Source: Nematopogon swammerdamellus (Eukaryota; Arthropoda; Insecta; Lepidoptera; Adelidae). Taken from it: 64,000 nucleotides of DNA. Both the position numbers and the translations under genes were made by a program. Shown one piece after another: positions 1 through 10,858 of this stretch (the stretch's first letter is position 1; each line of letters begins with the position of its first letter). Below the pieces are notes generated by a model that saw only the letters and a program-made list of their open reading frames with translations, was not told the origin of the DNA and made no database searches. The stretch lies in the NCBI GenBank assembly GCA_946902875.1, contig OX336353.1:18985151-19049150 (forward strand). The letters are read 5' to 3'.

Positions 1-612
1 AGAAAAACAGCTTGTGATAAAAGTACCTCTTACAAATGAAGTTATCATAGAAAATTTGCTAACAACTGTTGGCTAAATTTAACCACTAGGCAACAAAATT
101 CAATCAAACATTGGCAGTGAGTTTTTCGCAGTTAATTAATCTGAGGTCTAAAAATTTTGTTATCGCTATTGGCGCCTAATACCGACGAGATCAGTGAGAA
201 AGCGCAAGGCCCCTCGTCGCGTAGAAACAGAATCGCGTCGCCATACTGTCGGTACGTCGGTAAAGGGAGACGAAATAATTACTGACTTCGTGACTTTACA
301 AACACCGCGGGTTAAGAGCCGGCTGTGAGAGAATTGCCGAATGGCTTTATTATGTTTTACGCTAGACGCCGCCGGAGTGCTCGTCTGAATGGCGTCGACG
401 AGACTCTGGTGAGTGTACGAGTACGCAGATGATTTTGGCACGAGGAAAAACCTTTAAGTCCATCTTGAAGAAGAAAGCGAAGCACTGAGGGCTCATACTT
501 CCAACAGGAATAAGGAAGTGATGGGGTAACGTCACGGATGTACTTAGGTGATGTCTGGTTGCAAAAAGTTACTGAATAAAATCTCAAGATTTTTTTAAAG
601 ATACAAGATCCC
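1..612. other. No recognisable gene
   Basis: I see no conserved protein, RNA gene or repeat family here. Short frames on the minus strand at 166-587 show no known motif. A TTGGCGCC string at 165-172 resembles part of a lysine-tRNA primer site, but no LTR flanks it. Confidence 0.5.
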
Positions 613-770
613 CTTTTTTTTCATTGAAAGCGCGACATGTAGCGCCGAGCCACCCATAAGGTGTCTAACGACGCCCATGGACATTCGGTCGTATTCGGTG
701 GTTGCGAATTCCATGCCGGCCTGACAGGTGCCCATTCACGCCCCTCTTGAAGGATCCGAGACTGTACTTT
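613..770 (-). repeat. LINE 3' end, family D (jockey-like), minus
   Basis: On the minus strand this reads the 3' end of a non-LTR retrotransposon: the last codons after an FKRG-type motif, then GGCCGGCATGG, CGACCGAATGTCCATGG and CACCTTATGGGTGGCT, ending in an A-rich tail. The same block recurs at 4858, 6270, 13411, 14130, 35605, 38945, 41361 and 56985. All copies are 5' truncated, as expected for target-primed reverse transcription. Family D is my own label. Confidence 0.75.
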
Positions 771-1351
771 CCGCCTTTGCACTTCACGTCCTTATTTTGC
801 TGATTTATTTACATATCAAATAATATTTGCGGAACAATAAAGTATTTTCATGCATCTATCTATCTATGAAAATATATTAAAATGAAATTAAAATATAATT
901 TATTGCTCAGGGCTATAGCTATATAGTGGATTGGCTCGCTGAGCGTGGTGGTCTTGCGGAGGAGTGGGAGGAGGGGTGGTATTGATTGACTATGTCTGAT
1001 GATCATCATTCTACGGACGGACGGCATTGCCATCCGTGCTAGTTCTTTATAAAAAAAATACTCCAAGACGAAGTACCTATCATTACCTATAATATAATCC
1101 AACGTCTGCTTTCTGTCTGAGGGTCTGAGTGTCTGAGTGTATGTCTGTCTGTCCGCTTATAACTCGAGAACCACTGAACCGATTTTAATAAAACAAAATT
1201 CTACGGATAGCTTGATTCTTCCCATCAACTATAGGCTACTTACTATCACGCTAAATGACTTATGAGGTTAGCAGTGAAGTGAAATATGAGAGCGGGCGGA
1301 GCGGCGGGCACAGCTTGTAAAGTATAAACCATCAAGGCTGTGGATATTTTG
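771..1351. other. Unique DNA with a Helitron-like internal fragment
   Basis: No gene seen. Positions about 1098-1300 carry GTCTGTCTGTCCGC followed by ACTCGAGAACCACTGAACCG, text typical of lepidopteran non-autonomous Helitrons and echoed at 37070-37110, but no element terminus is visible. Confidence 0.4.
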
Positions 1352-1531
1352 TTTTATGTAATCCGGTATGGGTGGCTGAGTTGGAGGGGCCGAAGCGCAT
1401 GCTCCGATCAGCCAATATCACCTCCGAGAAGGTAGGTGCCATACCGGAGACTTCCCTGGATTTTCTGGCTATACTGGACTAGAGGAGAACACAACCGAGG
1501 CTGCTATGCGGCCATCTTACATCCAGTACGG
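1352..1531 (-). repeat. SINE family C, body fragment
   Basis: Matches the 3' part of the complete SINEs at 35853-36262 and 61911-62302 (TGTAATCCGGTATGGGTGGC, AGCCAATATCACCTCCGAGA, GAGGCTGCTATGCGGCCATC). The tRNA-derived head is missing, so this is a 5'-truncated copy lying on the minus strand. Confidence 0.75.
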
Positions 1532-1573
1532 AATGATCATCAATGAAGATGGAGAAATATAAATCATACTTAG

Positions 1574-1967
1574 GAAAAAATAAAATATGAAGCCAAACAT
1601 ACCGTCCATGTTTTACTTAAACAAGACGGACTCCGAAACGAAGAAGATCGCACGGGAACGCATTTATTATTAGTAAGAGCACTTCGTGATATCAATGAAG
1701 ACATTGTGCTAAGTACTGACACTCTACATAAACAAACAAAACTCAAATTACTCAATGATCTTACTGGCGAAGCATCTGTTTTGAATCACAAGGCAGTACA
1801 GAAGCTCGATCCAAAAGCGCTTCCAGCTATAGCATTATAAAATTGAGAAAATAGCAGAAGCAGCCGTCAACGATTTTAAAAACACCTGTTTATTTTTAAG
1901 GGCCGATTCATTTTTTTCCTCTCACATTTTTAATGAAGTCATTTTGGTACCCGAGGCAGGTGTATAG
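1574..1967 (+). pseudogene. Unrecognised broken coding fragment
   Basis: A stretch of 88 sense codons (1574-1837) starts right after a stop and ends at TAA 1838-1840. A +1 shift at 1838 opens a second run of about 41 codons to TAG 1965-1967. Composition is protein-like: mixed charge, evenly spaced leucines, pieces such as GLRNEEDRTGTHLLLVRALR and KIEKIAEAAVNDFKN, unlike the AT-rich surroundings. I do not recognise the family. There is no start codon in context, and no intron or poly(A) tail that I can identify. It may be a decayed exon or retrocopy of a host gene, or part of an unknown mobile element. The continuity of the reading across a single-base shift is what I see; coding origin is inference. 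Confidence 0.35.
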
Positions 1968-3628
1968 TAATTCTGTGATCCCAAATCGATTGAAATAGTC
2001 CTCATTATGTCGGTTGCTTTGTAACGTTTGTTCTGTTGTCTGCGAAACGTCTCGATTGTCTGTTTCTAATCGATTTATTATAGCATCAAATGAGAGATGT
2101 TAATTTAAGCGCTCTATTGTCTAACCCGCCGGTGCTTTGTTTTATTTTGTTTTACTGTTCATTATTTTACTCTTAAAATTATAACTTAATTTAGGAGTCG
2201 AGCGATTAAACGCGATAAGCCTTTAAGCAATTTACATTGTTGTTGTTAAAATAATGCTAGTTATCGCTTCAGCGAAAATGAATTTAAAGTTTAAATGTTC
2301 TCGTTATTTATCTAAACATGTTCACGGAATCAAAAGCAATAAAACTTCCAAAATCATGAACTGGAAAAGGTGAGAACGCAACGGAACGTAAGACAAAAAC
2401 TTGAAACGAAGGCACAATGTTAAGACAAAAGTCACTGGCCAGTGACAAATGTGTAATGGCATCCCGCTCCATTTTTTGTCTCGCAACATCATTCGGAACG
2501 CAGCGGCTCCGACTGCGCGGGAAACATCACGTCTCGTTTCGAATTTCGAACACGCATTGACGTTTTCAACAGCCACGTCTTGGTTTGACGTTATCGTTAT
2601 TTTCTCCTCTCGCAATTCTCCTTTAACTCTTAATGCAAATTATCGAAGGCTCAATTTTGTTCGAAACGATATTATCATCTAACTTTTCGAATTCGAAGTT
2701 ATCATTCCTCAATGGTAAGGAGTCGGTGAAGAATCATTAAGACTACGAAAAGCTTGATAGAATTTGAACTGTAAGTCTAGCGCATAGAGTCGGTTTAAGC
2801 TTGTTGTTACCATAGTGCTTGAGACGTTTATTACGTGTTCGAATGAGATATTGAATGATCTCTGATTAGATGATTATCAAGGTAACCTTACGTTCCGATT
2901 GGTCTTGTACGTACATTTTTATGTGGTAATTGAAATGTAATATAACCATACATTTCGTATTTCACGAGAGCTTTATCAGGTCTTTATGTACAATTTTATC
3001 TCGTTCGAATCTGAATTAGATACTTAGGTGTTGCACCATTTTATTTTTCCTTCGATAGTCTTATTCCTGCGGCGGAACCTGTTGCTTCTCTGCCGTAATT
3101 AAGTTTTATTTTTGTTTCGTTGAATATTTAAAATCACGAGTTCGTTGCACGATTGAGCAATTATGTTTATTGCGGTTTTTTAACGTTACCTACTTGGAGA
3201 TTTATATCGTCAACCTTAAAATATTTTAACGATTTAATAACTTTATTTACTCAGTCGATAGCTTTACTAAATTCTTCATTAATCCCAACATACTTTCACT
3301 CCGCTTTAACAAAACGTTTAGCAGCTTTCTAAGCTAAAGTTTTTTCCGCAATATTTTTACACTCAACAGACCCGACAAACGAGCGGTGTTCGGAACCAAC
3401 ACAGACCCCACCTCTGAGAAGGAAAAAAAAACATACACACACAAAACACCAGACGGCAGATGCTAGCGAAGACTCCACAATTAATTTTATATAAAAGTTA
3501 CGTCTCTATCCGTAGGAAGCCATTTTTCTAAGGATTTGACATGTTGTAAATTTTATAGGTCTGAATAGCAGGGGAAAGAATGGAGATGCATTTGTTACGG
3601 ACACCGACCATCGTGTTGTGTCGCCTTA
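1968..3628. other. Unique AT-rich DNA, no gene seen
   Basis: Open frames of 77 and 97 codons on opposite strands at 2322-2682 overlap each other and match nothing I know. No repeat family of this window occurs here. It could be intronic or intergenic. Confidence 0.5.
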
Positions 3629-3630
3629 TA

Positions 3631-4094
3631 CAGGGTGTTTGTGGATAGGGTTTCGTAACTTCAGGGTTCGAAAGGGGTCCACGGCGAAAAACTTTGAAAC
3701 TTTTTCGCAGATTCGGTTATTTTATAGTACTTTTTGGTGAAAATTGTTTCATCGAGCTCTGGTGGACGGTTAACATCCGCCTTTATTAAATAAAAATAGA
3801 ATGACTAACTTACATGCTTAACTAGTAGAATTGTACTGCATGTAGGTAAATTCTAAACACTTAAATTTGAATGACATCAAAAGAAAAAGGGGACTGGACT
3901 AGGTCATTGCACTCCCTAGACCTGGACAGCACTGTTGCCAAATCTCACTGTCCATCAAGTTTTTATTAAAATATTAAATTTTTTGTATGAAAAAAAAAAT
4001 ACGGAATTTAGAATTGAGTGATAAGTATTTTTTTCTTCAAATAATGAGTAATTTCTATTCCTTTAGTTTCTCAAGCCTATCCTGAAACACCCTG
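3631..4094. mobile_element. TA-flanked MITE (Tc1/mariner-like), 464 bp
   Basis: Terminal inverted repeats CAGGGTGTTT...GGATAGG (left) and the reverse complement of CCTATCCTGAAACACCCTG (right) are flanked by TA on both sides (3629-3630, 4095-4096). No transposase frame is present. TA duplications and short inverted repeats fit a non-autonomous Tc1/mariner-type element; the superfamily is inferred from the duplication alone. Confidence 0.75.
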
Positions 4095-4096
4095 TA

Positions 4097-4405
4097 CTTA
4101 CTGGGTCCTGTATTTATTTGACCCGATTGAATCTGGTTTTCTTTGGACAATAAGATTGGTTACGTTGTCACAAGGTGTAACGGGTTTTTATTTTTAAGAA
4201 TGTTTAAAAAAAAATCTGCAAAAGATAGGAGGAAAACATTAAATTTTAACTGTGTGATGTTTATTATTGAATTATATTATACATACGGAAGCCTATTTAC
4301 TAAACGCTACATGTGATAGCGACGACGGCCCGCTAATTCAGCTCCCAATTTTTCCTCGGATTAAAGTTACACTTATTATGACCAAAAAGGTGTATTTCAG
4401 GTAAC
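4097..4405. other. Unique spacer
   Basis: AT-rich spacer between the MITE and the next retroposon; nothing recognised. Confidence 0.5.
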
Positions 4406-4415
4406 TCTTAGCGCT

Positions 4416-4751
4416 TCTGTGTGGGGCTGGTACATTAAAAGAATAGCCCCACTGCATCTCTCCCCGCGCATGTCGTAAAAGGTGAATAAGCGATAAGGAC
4501 AAGGCGCCGTGCTGAAGGGCGACAGGATAACCACCTCTCACCCTGGCACGGTCCTTCCACCGAGTCGTGCAGCGGTCGGTATTCATGCCTTACTTGCTGC
4601 TTAATAGTTATCTTGTCCGAATACTTTGCTAAACGTGGTGGTCGATGATGTGCTGTAATTTTTCAGAATTTTTGCAGCACAACGCCGATTAATCTGCTTA
4701 CCCTGATTGTCGGGATACGGCGTGTGGTATGTATGTATGTATGTATGTATA
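4416..4751 (+). repeat. Retroposon family A (H head, (TATG)n tail), full length
   Basis: Full-length copy of a roughly 335-bp family: head module H (GGTAC...AAAAGAATAGCCCC, ACTGCATCTCTCCCC, CATGTCGTAAAAGG), middle with GGCACGGTCCTTCCACCGAG, end GATTGTCGGGATACGGCGTG, then (TATG)n. A 10-bp direct repeat TCTTAGCGCT flanks it (4406-4415 and 4752-4761), which marks it as a reverse-transcribed insertion. No pol III A/B boxes are obvious, so class is unassigned. It also reads as a spurious minus-strand frame found in many lepidopteran annotations. Confidence 0.8.
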
Positions 4752-4857
4752 TCTTAGCGCTAAGTATGAGATAATATGATACTTAAGTCATGGGTAGTTG
4801 ACTCACGATTTTCATAGGACTTGCCTGCTTCATGACTTATACGAGATTAAATAAAGT

Positions 4858-4912
4858 GCCTATGTGTCCAACGATGCCCATGGACATTATGTGATGCACG
4901 GGGATTGCTAAT
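4858..4912 (-). repeat. LINE 3' end, family D, short fragment
   Basis: Contains TGTCCAACGATGCCCATGGA and GTGATGCACGGGGATTG, matching the terminal part of family D copies on the minus strand. Confidence 0.6.
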
Positions 4913-5635
4913 GCCTAGTAGACAGATAATACTAATATAATGTTGTACCGTACTGCGATAAAAAGGGGTCGCTTATTTCCGAACGCAATTTCTTTCAGTC
5001 AGAAATGTAGACATGCGTTTTCTCGCTGTGTTATCCTTTGGCGGACCACACCGGTCGGTCGGACTAACGGATAAATACACGAAAACTTTCGAAAATTCGG
5101 AAAATCCCGATGCACACTTTCGATTCGATCCTTCGATGTCTCGCATGAAAGGTCTTAACATCTTCATACAATTAAACTACATACAAAAAGTATTAACGAT
5201 AAACTTCTTACAAATTTTAGAACGATCGTATTCTGAGAACGTTCGAAATTTGAAAAGACGCCGCCATCCTTACCCCAAACGATCTCGAAAGCTGGTCCGA
5301 ATTTGACCACATTATTATGTGAGAGCTATTGTTTGGATTTTTTGCCCTAATCTTTGGAAATTCTTACCTTTGAACGAAGACTATTTTATGTGCATGGTAT
5401 AATAAATACAGTATCTAGGTGAGGTAGGTATGCATTTATCTATGTTGATATACGATAGTAGCAGGTAGGCTGTATGTATCTATAAGTTAACTTATAAAAG
5501 TTGTAAAAAAAAGTATTTTTCGTTATCTCTTCAAAAGAATTTATGTGTTAAATTTCGTCAATAAATTTTAAAACAAAATACTGATAACAGAGAATGCCAA
5601 AAAAAAAACTAAAATTATAAAAAAAAAACGCCTTG
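4913..5635. other. Unique DNA, no gene seen
   Basis: A 97-codon plus frame at 5013-5306 and an overlapping minus frame show no recognisable domain. Nothing else noted. Confidence 0.45.
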
Positions 5636-5766
5636 TCAGTCGCACTCCGTTTTCCTGTCCACGGCCGCCAGTGTATGACACGATTACTCCAACGGTCGTC
5701 GTCTCTTCGGCTGACGTGCCCGCCCCGCTGCCACTTTAACTTAGCCACCCGGTGTCCAGTTCAATA
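5636..5766 (-). pseudogene. RTE-type LINE C-terminal remnant
   Basis: Minus-strand translation contains KLKWQRGGHVSRRDDDRWSN and HWRPWTGKRS, the same C-terminal motif block as the better copy at 23149-23469 (KLKW.W.GHV, DDRW, WRP.TGKR). This block is characteristic of the C-terminus of RTE-type endonuclease/reverse transcriptases. Only about 40 residues survive, ending abruptly in AT-rich sequence. Confidence 0.7.
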
Positions 5767-5979
5767 CCGAATTTTGGAAAAGTTTTTATAACTTTTTATA
5801 GAATGATAAATCAAGTTAAACTTTCCATAACAACCAAAAACTATACAAAAAAAAAACATAAAAACAAAACTGCAAACATTACCCATAAACAGTTCTTGTG
5901 GGAAATTTCCAAAAGCACTGGCGCCTAACTCTAAAACACTCGGCCCATCAACGATTCCCAAGGCACTCTCGAACCAACA

Positions 5980-6138
5980 ATGGCGGCCACACACAAAACT
6001 CCACGAGGCAACAGTTCGGATGACCCTAGAGACACAATGACAGGTACGCGATTGTTTTTTCGAAATTCTCTTCAGAAAGATTCGGAGAGCCCTTACTACT
6101 CGCAGGCGTCGCCACAATTTGAGATATCGAATAGGTGA
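5980..6138 (+). CDS. Small unrecognised open frame, 52 aa
   Basis: ATG in the context CAACAATGG opens a 52-residue frame, hydrophilic and rich in S, D, R and T, ending at TGA 6136-6138. Base composition here is less AT-rich than the flanks. I do not recognise it. A 131-codon frame on the opposite strand covers the same bases, so coding is uncertain; it might be part of an exon or chance. Confidence 0.15.
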   Translation: MAATHKTPRGNSSDDPRDTMTGTRLFFRNSLQKDSESPYYSQASPQFEISNR

Positions 6139-6269
6139 AGATTGATAAAAAAACATTTTTAATTTAAATATATTTTAATTAAAGTACCTATATACATTTA
6201 AAGAAAACATGAACCATTTTATAGTTAATTTTTATTGTAAAATATTTTTTTAATAATTTATTTTTAGTT

Positions 6270-6450
6270 TATTTTTTTATTGAAAGCTCGTCATATGGCG
6301 CCGTGCCACCCGTAATGTGTCTAACAACCAACGCCCATGGATATTTAGCCATATGTGTTGCGAATGCCATGCCGGCCTGACAGGTGCCCATTCACGCTCA
6401 GAGTAAAAATACTAAAGTAGTATTATTACTCTGAGCATTCACGCCCATTT
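6270..6450 (-). repeat. LINE 3' end, family D, with short inverted duplication
   Basis: Carries the family D terminal block on the minus strand (CCATGCCGGCCTGACAGGTG, GCCCATTCACGC). The string CATTCACGC occurs twice around a small inverted repeat ACTCTGAGC/GCTCAGAGT at about 6396-6446, a local rearrangement at the truncation point. Confidence 0.65.
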
Positions 6451-6821
6451 TATATAAATTATCCACTACTACCAACCAATGAAACAATATTTAAATAAAA
6501 ATAAATATTTTTCTTCATTCTTCGAAGGAAAAGTTATGACAAGATCCGAGAATATGTTTTGAAAGTCAGTAAAACAATAAAATAATTTGGCCACGATTGC
6601 GGGCAGCAGAAAGGTCTATTTGTTTTCGTTTCCCGAACCACTCGAAGGGGATGACCGTTTCAAATATTTCGCTACCGAGTGGCCATTCACTTGTACGCGT
6701 TTTAGATAAAACGGAGGCAAACACTCGAGATTGGAGCTTTTTGAAATTCATGTTCAAATATAAAGGTTAGCACGACTAGGATGTTTACTTTTCAATCATT
6801 ACTCTAATCGAGAGAATATAC
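6451..6821. other. Unique DNA, no gene seen
   Basis: A 63-codon minus frame at 6566-6757 has no recognisable domain. Confidence 0.4.
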
Positions 6822-6960
6822 GGTACGCGAACGCGGTTCGGCCTTAGGCCTCGTCCTTCTTTTCGAAAGAGTATAATATTGTTTCGTTTAACGCGAACGC
6901 AACTCGGCCTTGGGCCTCATCCCAAGTCACTTACTTTCTTCAAGAGAGTATACGGATTGT
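6822..6960 (+). repeat. Two monomers related to the 43-44 kb minisatellite
   Basis: Two copies of a motif GCGAACGC..(C/G)TCGGCCTTRGGCCTC followed by ACTTTCTTC(A/G)AGAGAGTATA. This is the same unit type as the tandem array at 43020-44155, here present as a diverged dimer without a surrounding Helitron. Confidence 0.55.
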
Positions 6961-7058
6961 ATTTTTAATTTTACTTCATATTAAATTTTGTGATGGCAAA
7001 TTTCATTTTGATTATGGTGTCTGATGTTTGGTTATTGTATTTTTTTTTAAATTGTTTT

Positions 7059-7252
7059 AGTCCATTCTTAATTATCTGTAGTAAAGTAAGTAAACGGAAT
7101 TTTTTTACACTTTTTATGGGTTGGGGGTTTTTTTAAATTTTTAATTTGACGTATTTAGTCCATTCTTAATTATCTGTAGTAAAGTAAGCAAACGGAATTT
7201 TTTTTTTCACTTTTTAAGGGTCGGGGTTTTTTTAATTTTTAATTTTACTTTT
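7059..7252. repeat. 98-bp tandem duplication
   Basis: AGTCCATTCTTAATTATCTG begins at 7059 and again at 7157. Both units continue through AGTAAAGTAAG(T/C)AAACGGAA and a T-rich stretch. Confidence 0.85.
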
Positions 7253-7269
7253 ATTTCAAGCGTTTTAAA

Positions 7270-7497
7270 AAAAATCGCATGCCATTCCGCCCACTTTTAA
7301 AGATAATTAATTGTTTGATTACTTAATTACTTGATTACAAACATAGATTAAACCAGCTTTCCAATAAAAAAAAACCTCATCTAAATCGGCCCATCCGTTT
7401 GGGAGCTACGATGCCACAGACAGATACCTACACCCATACACGCACACGTTAAACTTATAACACCCCTCTTTTTTCGTCGGGGGTTAAAAATAAACAC
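7270..7497 (-). repeat. Dispersed repeat R (Helitron-like fragment)
   Basis: Contains GGCCCATCCGTTTGGGAGCT, CACGTTAAACTTATAACACC and TCGTCGGGGGTTAAAAA. The same text, reversed, occurs at 22489-23085, where it is split by a SINE. Class not established. Confidence 0.6.
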
Positions 7498-9592
7498 ATT
7501 TCAAAATTGTAACAAAGTAAGAGCAAAGCAACAAAAACGTTGACAAGCTAAGGTAGGGCGCCATAGCAAAGACGAACAACAACAAAGATAAAGCTATACT
7601 TCAACATTGGTCATCGCCGTCTTTTAAAAGATTTATTTTACTACCCAAAGAAGTTCTTTCGCCAAGTCGAGTACCTTACCTGTGTTCAAAAGAGCACGTC
7701 ATAAAACTTTACAACCGAGTACTCAATGACATGGCACTTGAAGATTTACAAAAACCAACACAAAATAATATGTAAGAATGAAATCTGTAAAACCTCGTAA
7801 TGGTTTGCACTATTATTTTTACGGCACCTAAATCATAGGTAATAGAGAAAATAACTCACTCAACTCTTTTAGAATTTGCATGTTAGTACTTCAGCTATTA
7901 TACATACTATGTATAAGGTAAATCTGTATGCTTCTCTCGTAGCAGCAAAGACGGATGGAAATTAAATGAGTTTATTGTCAAGAAAATTATACGACATAAT
8001 ATTATATGCATGTGATTTTTTGCCCATCCCGGCCCTTTCATGGGTTAATTTGTTCAAAAAACTAAGAAGATTCGAAAAAAGAACTGTGGCGAAGTTGGAA
8101 TGTATTTTTTTCAGCAGATTAACAGTCTAAAATAACCGTCACGGTAAAAAAATGGCATTGTACCTATATATGGTGGAATTAATAATAAACAAAAACAATT
8201 TTACTCCAAAATACAGTAGGAACATATATACAAACAATATAAAATTCTTAAAAAATATACCTATGTGTAGTAACAAACTAATAACAATAAGATTGATGAG
8301 GTAGTATATGAGAAAAAAAAGATTTAGCCATAAAACAATAAAGAGAATCATAAAAGCAAAGTTTATAGATAAGCAAACTAAGAAGTTGGTAGATATTCAT
8401 TGGAAATGTCTTCAATTTTATTCATACTTCTCTCAAAACAGTTATAGGGAAGGATATCTAATCAGTTCTTCATAATGGCATTCCCAACTGTAAGTAGGTA
8501 CCTATAGAACAATTTACACCTACATTATTATTTCCGTGCAGATCATATTCTTTGAGAACAAGAACGCGGCTCAATCCAGCAGAAATTACATCCATAAACA
8601 CCGTTCATAGCACGGCACAGGATGCAACCACAAAACCTGTACCAGCTCTTCTTTCAACGCGATCATGTGCCTTTATGCAACTCTTGTTTCAACCCAATCA
8701 TTTGCCCCCATGCAAGCTCAGGCCTGATTTATAGCAACTAATCCCCACCAGATGTCGACACCGGCGGCGTCACGCTGCGCGCCTCCGACACCCAATTACC
8801 TGACCTACCTGCAATCTGCTGCCTTCGAAAAAAATAGACCCACAAAAAATGCGATAATGCTCAGCGGCCAATAACATAGACGTCTCAATTTGTGGAGCTC
8901 AAAGATACCGAAGGCGCTTCGATTCTGGGAACAGGCTCTCGTTGCGGTCATCGTGTTAATAAACCTCCTACGTGCACAAGCTCGCAGTTGGGAATTAAAG
9001 TGATTGCTGCTGTGTAAAATAGTGTTTTGTTATTATCTTCATAATTATTCTCCTGATGCTATCTTCATCTGTGAAGTTTATAACTTCATCACAAATTCTC
9101 TAACGTCATATATTTTCAATTATGTACAATGGGGGATCTAACCACTTTAATGACTGCGGCTGACGAAAGCAATAAAATTACAAAACATCAATAACTCACT
9201 TTGAGTTTTAGAGACAATTCAATAGGTTTAAAATTGATATTATCATAATTTACCGAGCTGTAGGCAAAGACATCAACTCACGGCTCATTGGCTTTAACGA
9301 GTTCAACGTGCCGTGACAGCTTCGGAATTCCTGCAGAGAGGCAGTAGGCTTTCGACTATATGACATCAGATAAAATAAAGAAATGCGGATGTTTCTCTAT
9401 GCACGATCGCCCTGATGTCTCACTCTGTGAAGGAGTGTCCGGGCTTGAGCCGAATCGACCGAGAGCGCAGATGAGATACGAGAGTTACAACACCCCTTCC
9501 AAGAGAAGGTCCAAGCGAGCCCCACAGCACCGCACACAGGTGAAGAATAATAGGAATGATGGGATGGAATGGTGGGAGGGATCAGACAGATC
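7498..9592. other. Unique AT-rich DNA, no gene seen
   Basis: No repeat family and no recognisable protein. AT-rich short frames only. From about 8540 the composition becomes more even, perhaps upstream DNA of the candidate exon that follows. A 135-codon plus frame at 9360-9767 is the longest non-repeat frame in the window, but has no recognisable motif and overlaps the putative start region. Confidence 0.4.
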
Positions 9593-10379
9593 AGTCAAGT
9601 CAGTCGAGATTTCTTGTTCGGCGCACGCGCACGTCCGAACGCTGCTGCGTCCACAACCGGTATCGCGGAGAAAAAGATTGTGTGCGAGTAAAAAATTCGA
9701 AGTGATCTCTCGATTTAAAACGATTTTGAATTCTCACGTCGTTGTGATTAACAGTGTTGTCGTATGAGTGGTAGACCCCGGGAAAAACAAAAAATTAGTT
9801 AGAATCGCTCAAGTGTGAACAGTTTAAAACAATAAATTAAAGATTCAGAGACGCCGCCAGATCGGATTCCTCGGACGTGAACTGCCTCGATTTCTTCGAA
9901 AGATGTTAATCTTTTTGAATATTTTTTGAGGATCGCTAACTAAGACTGCTTACCTGTCGTTGGTTTTTTGTGTTCGCGGCATGTCCCCTGCCACGGGCAA
10001 TGCGTCAATGCCCAAATGCACCCACTCGGCGTCACAACCGCCGATGGGTCTGGAGATAGCTGGCTTGTAAGTTATCGATGGTCAGGAATTACTGTCAACG
10101 TTCAATTCAGGATCGGTTGTGGTGGAAATTTTAAGAGTGATTTTGTGATTACAGTCAATTTAGTGATTCCGCAACAAAGTTCTGTGTATAAAATTGGTTG
10201 CCGCTTTTAAGTGGGTAATAAAGTGACAAAGTTAAGTGAATTTTATGCAAAAAATAAGTTTATAACGGCGTTTATTGGCGCAGCAGTATTTTTGAGAGGC
10301 GTTTTATCTTTGGAGGCGCTCTCAGCGGTGTTACCAGCAGTTAATTTAAAGCGCTTAGTTGCAACGAAGTTAACTTTTG
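9593..10379 (+). promoter_or_regulatory. Candidate transcription start and non-coding first exon
   Basis: Two insect initiator strings TCAGT (9591-9595 and 9600-9604) follow a G-rich stretch. The next 780 bases look like an insect 5' untranslated leader: less repetitive, many GTG/AAGTG words, no long frame. It ends at a strong donor site, TTTTGT|GTGAGTATTATTTTC, at 10379/10380. No TATA box and no convincing downstream promoter element was found. This is inference from texture and splice-site form only; no coding exon is identified in the window. Confidence 0.3.
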
Positions 10380-10629
10380 TGTGAGTATTATTTTCTTCTT
10401 TAAATTTCATCTATAGTTATTTCTTATGCTATTTCACCTGTATTGTCTGTTTTCATTACAACCGAATCGCTTTTTTTTCTTAGCCTAATTTTAGTCGAAA
10501 ACTACTGTTTAGTGGCTTTCTGCACATTTTATGGCCACGTTTGAACCCTCACTACACTTCTCCAAAGCACTCCGATCATCCCGGCATTCAGCGTAACGGA
10601 ACTACTGTTTACCTCCGACGTACTCACCG

Positions 10630-10858
10630 AGCGGCGGGTGGCCGAGTGGTCTGGGCGAGCATCTGCTTCTCTTGCGAGAGATCCTAGGTTCGAATCCAAC
10701 CGGCGGCCTGTACCAAGTAGTTTTTTCTTATTAGAAAAAAAAATTACGTGCATAGATGCCTTCACCATGGTTCGAATTCCACGTAAAAATGTAGGTACAC
10801 CTGGTTAACTGGAAGAAATTGCTTAAGGGAATAAGCCCGCTCTACTTGAAGTAGCATA
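10630..10858 (+). repeat. SINE with tRNA-derived head T2 and LINE-like tail
   Basis: Head reads like a tRNA: A box TGGCCGAGTGG at about 10639 and B box GGTTCGAATCC at about 10689, with a T-rich linker. Then comes a join motif GGTTCGAATTCCACGTAAAA also seen after other SINE heads here. The 3' part GGAAGAAATTGCTTAAGGGA matches LINE-type tails at about 29225 and 46002, consistent with a SINE using a partner LINE's 3' end. Confidence 0.75.

Noticed and set aside
165..172. TTGGCGCC as an LTR-retrotransposon primer site (also CTGGCGCC at 5915)
   Set aside because: No upstream LTR, no matching second LTR and no gag frame follow either site.
4338..4586. 82-residue minus frame with RHARGEMQWGYSF
   Set aside because: This peptide is simply the antisense of retroposon family A head H and recurs wherever that repeat lies.
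8139..8351. 70-residue hydrophobic frame resembling membrane segments
   Set aside because: Arises from AT-rich DNA (Leu, Ile, Phe and Tyr codons); no signal or family resemblance.
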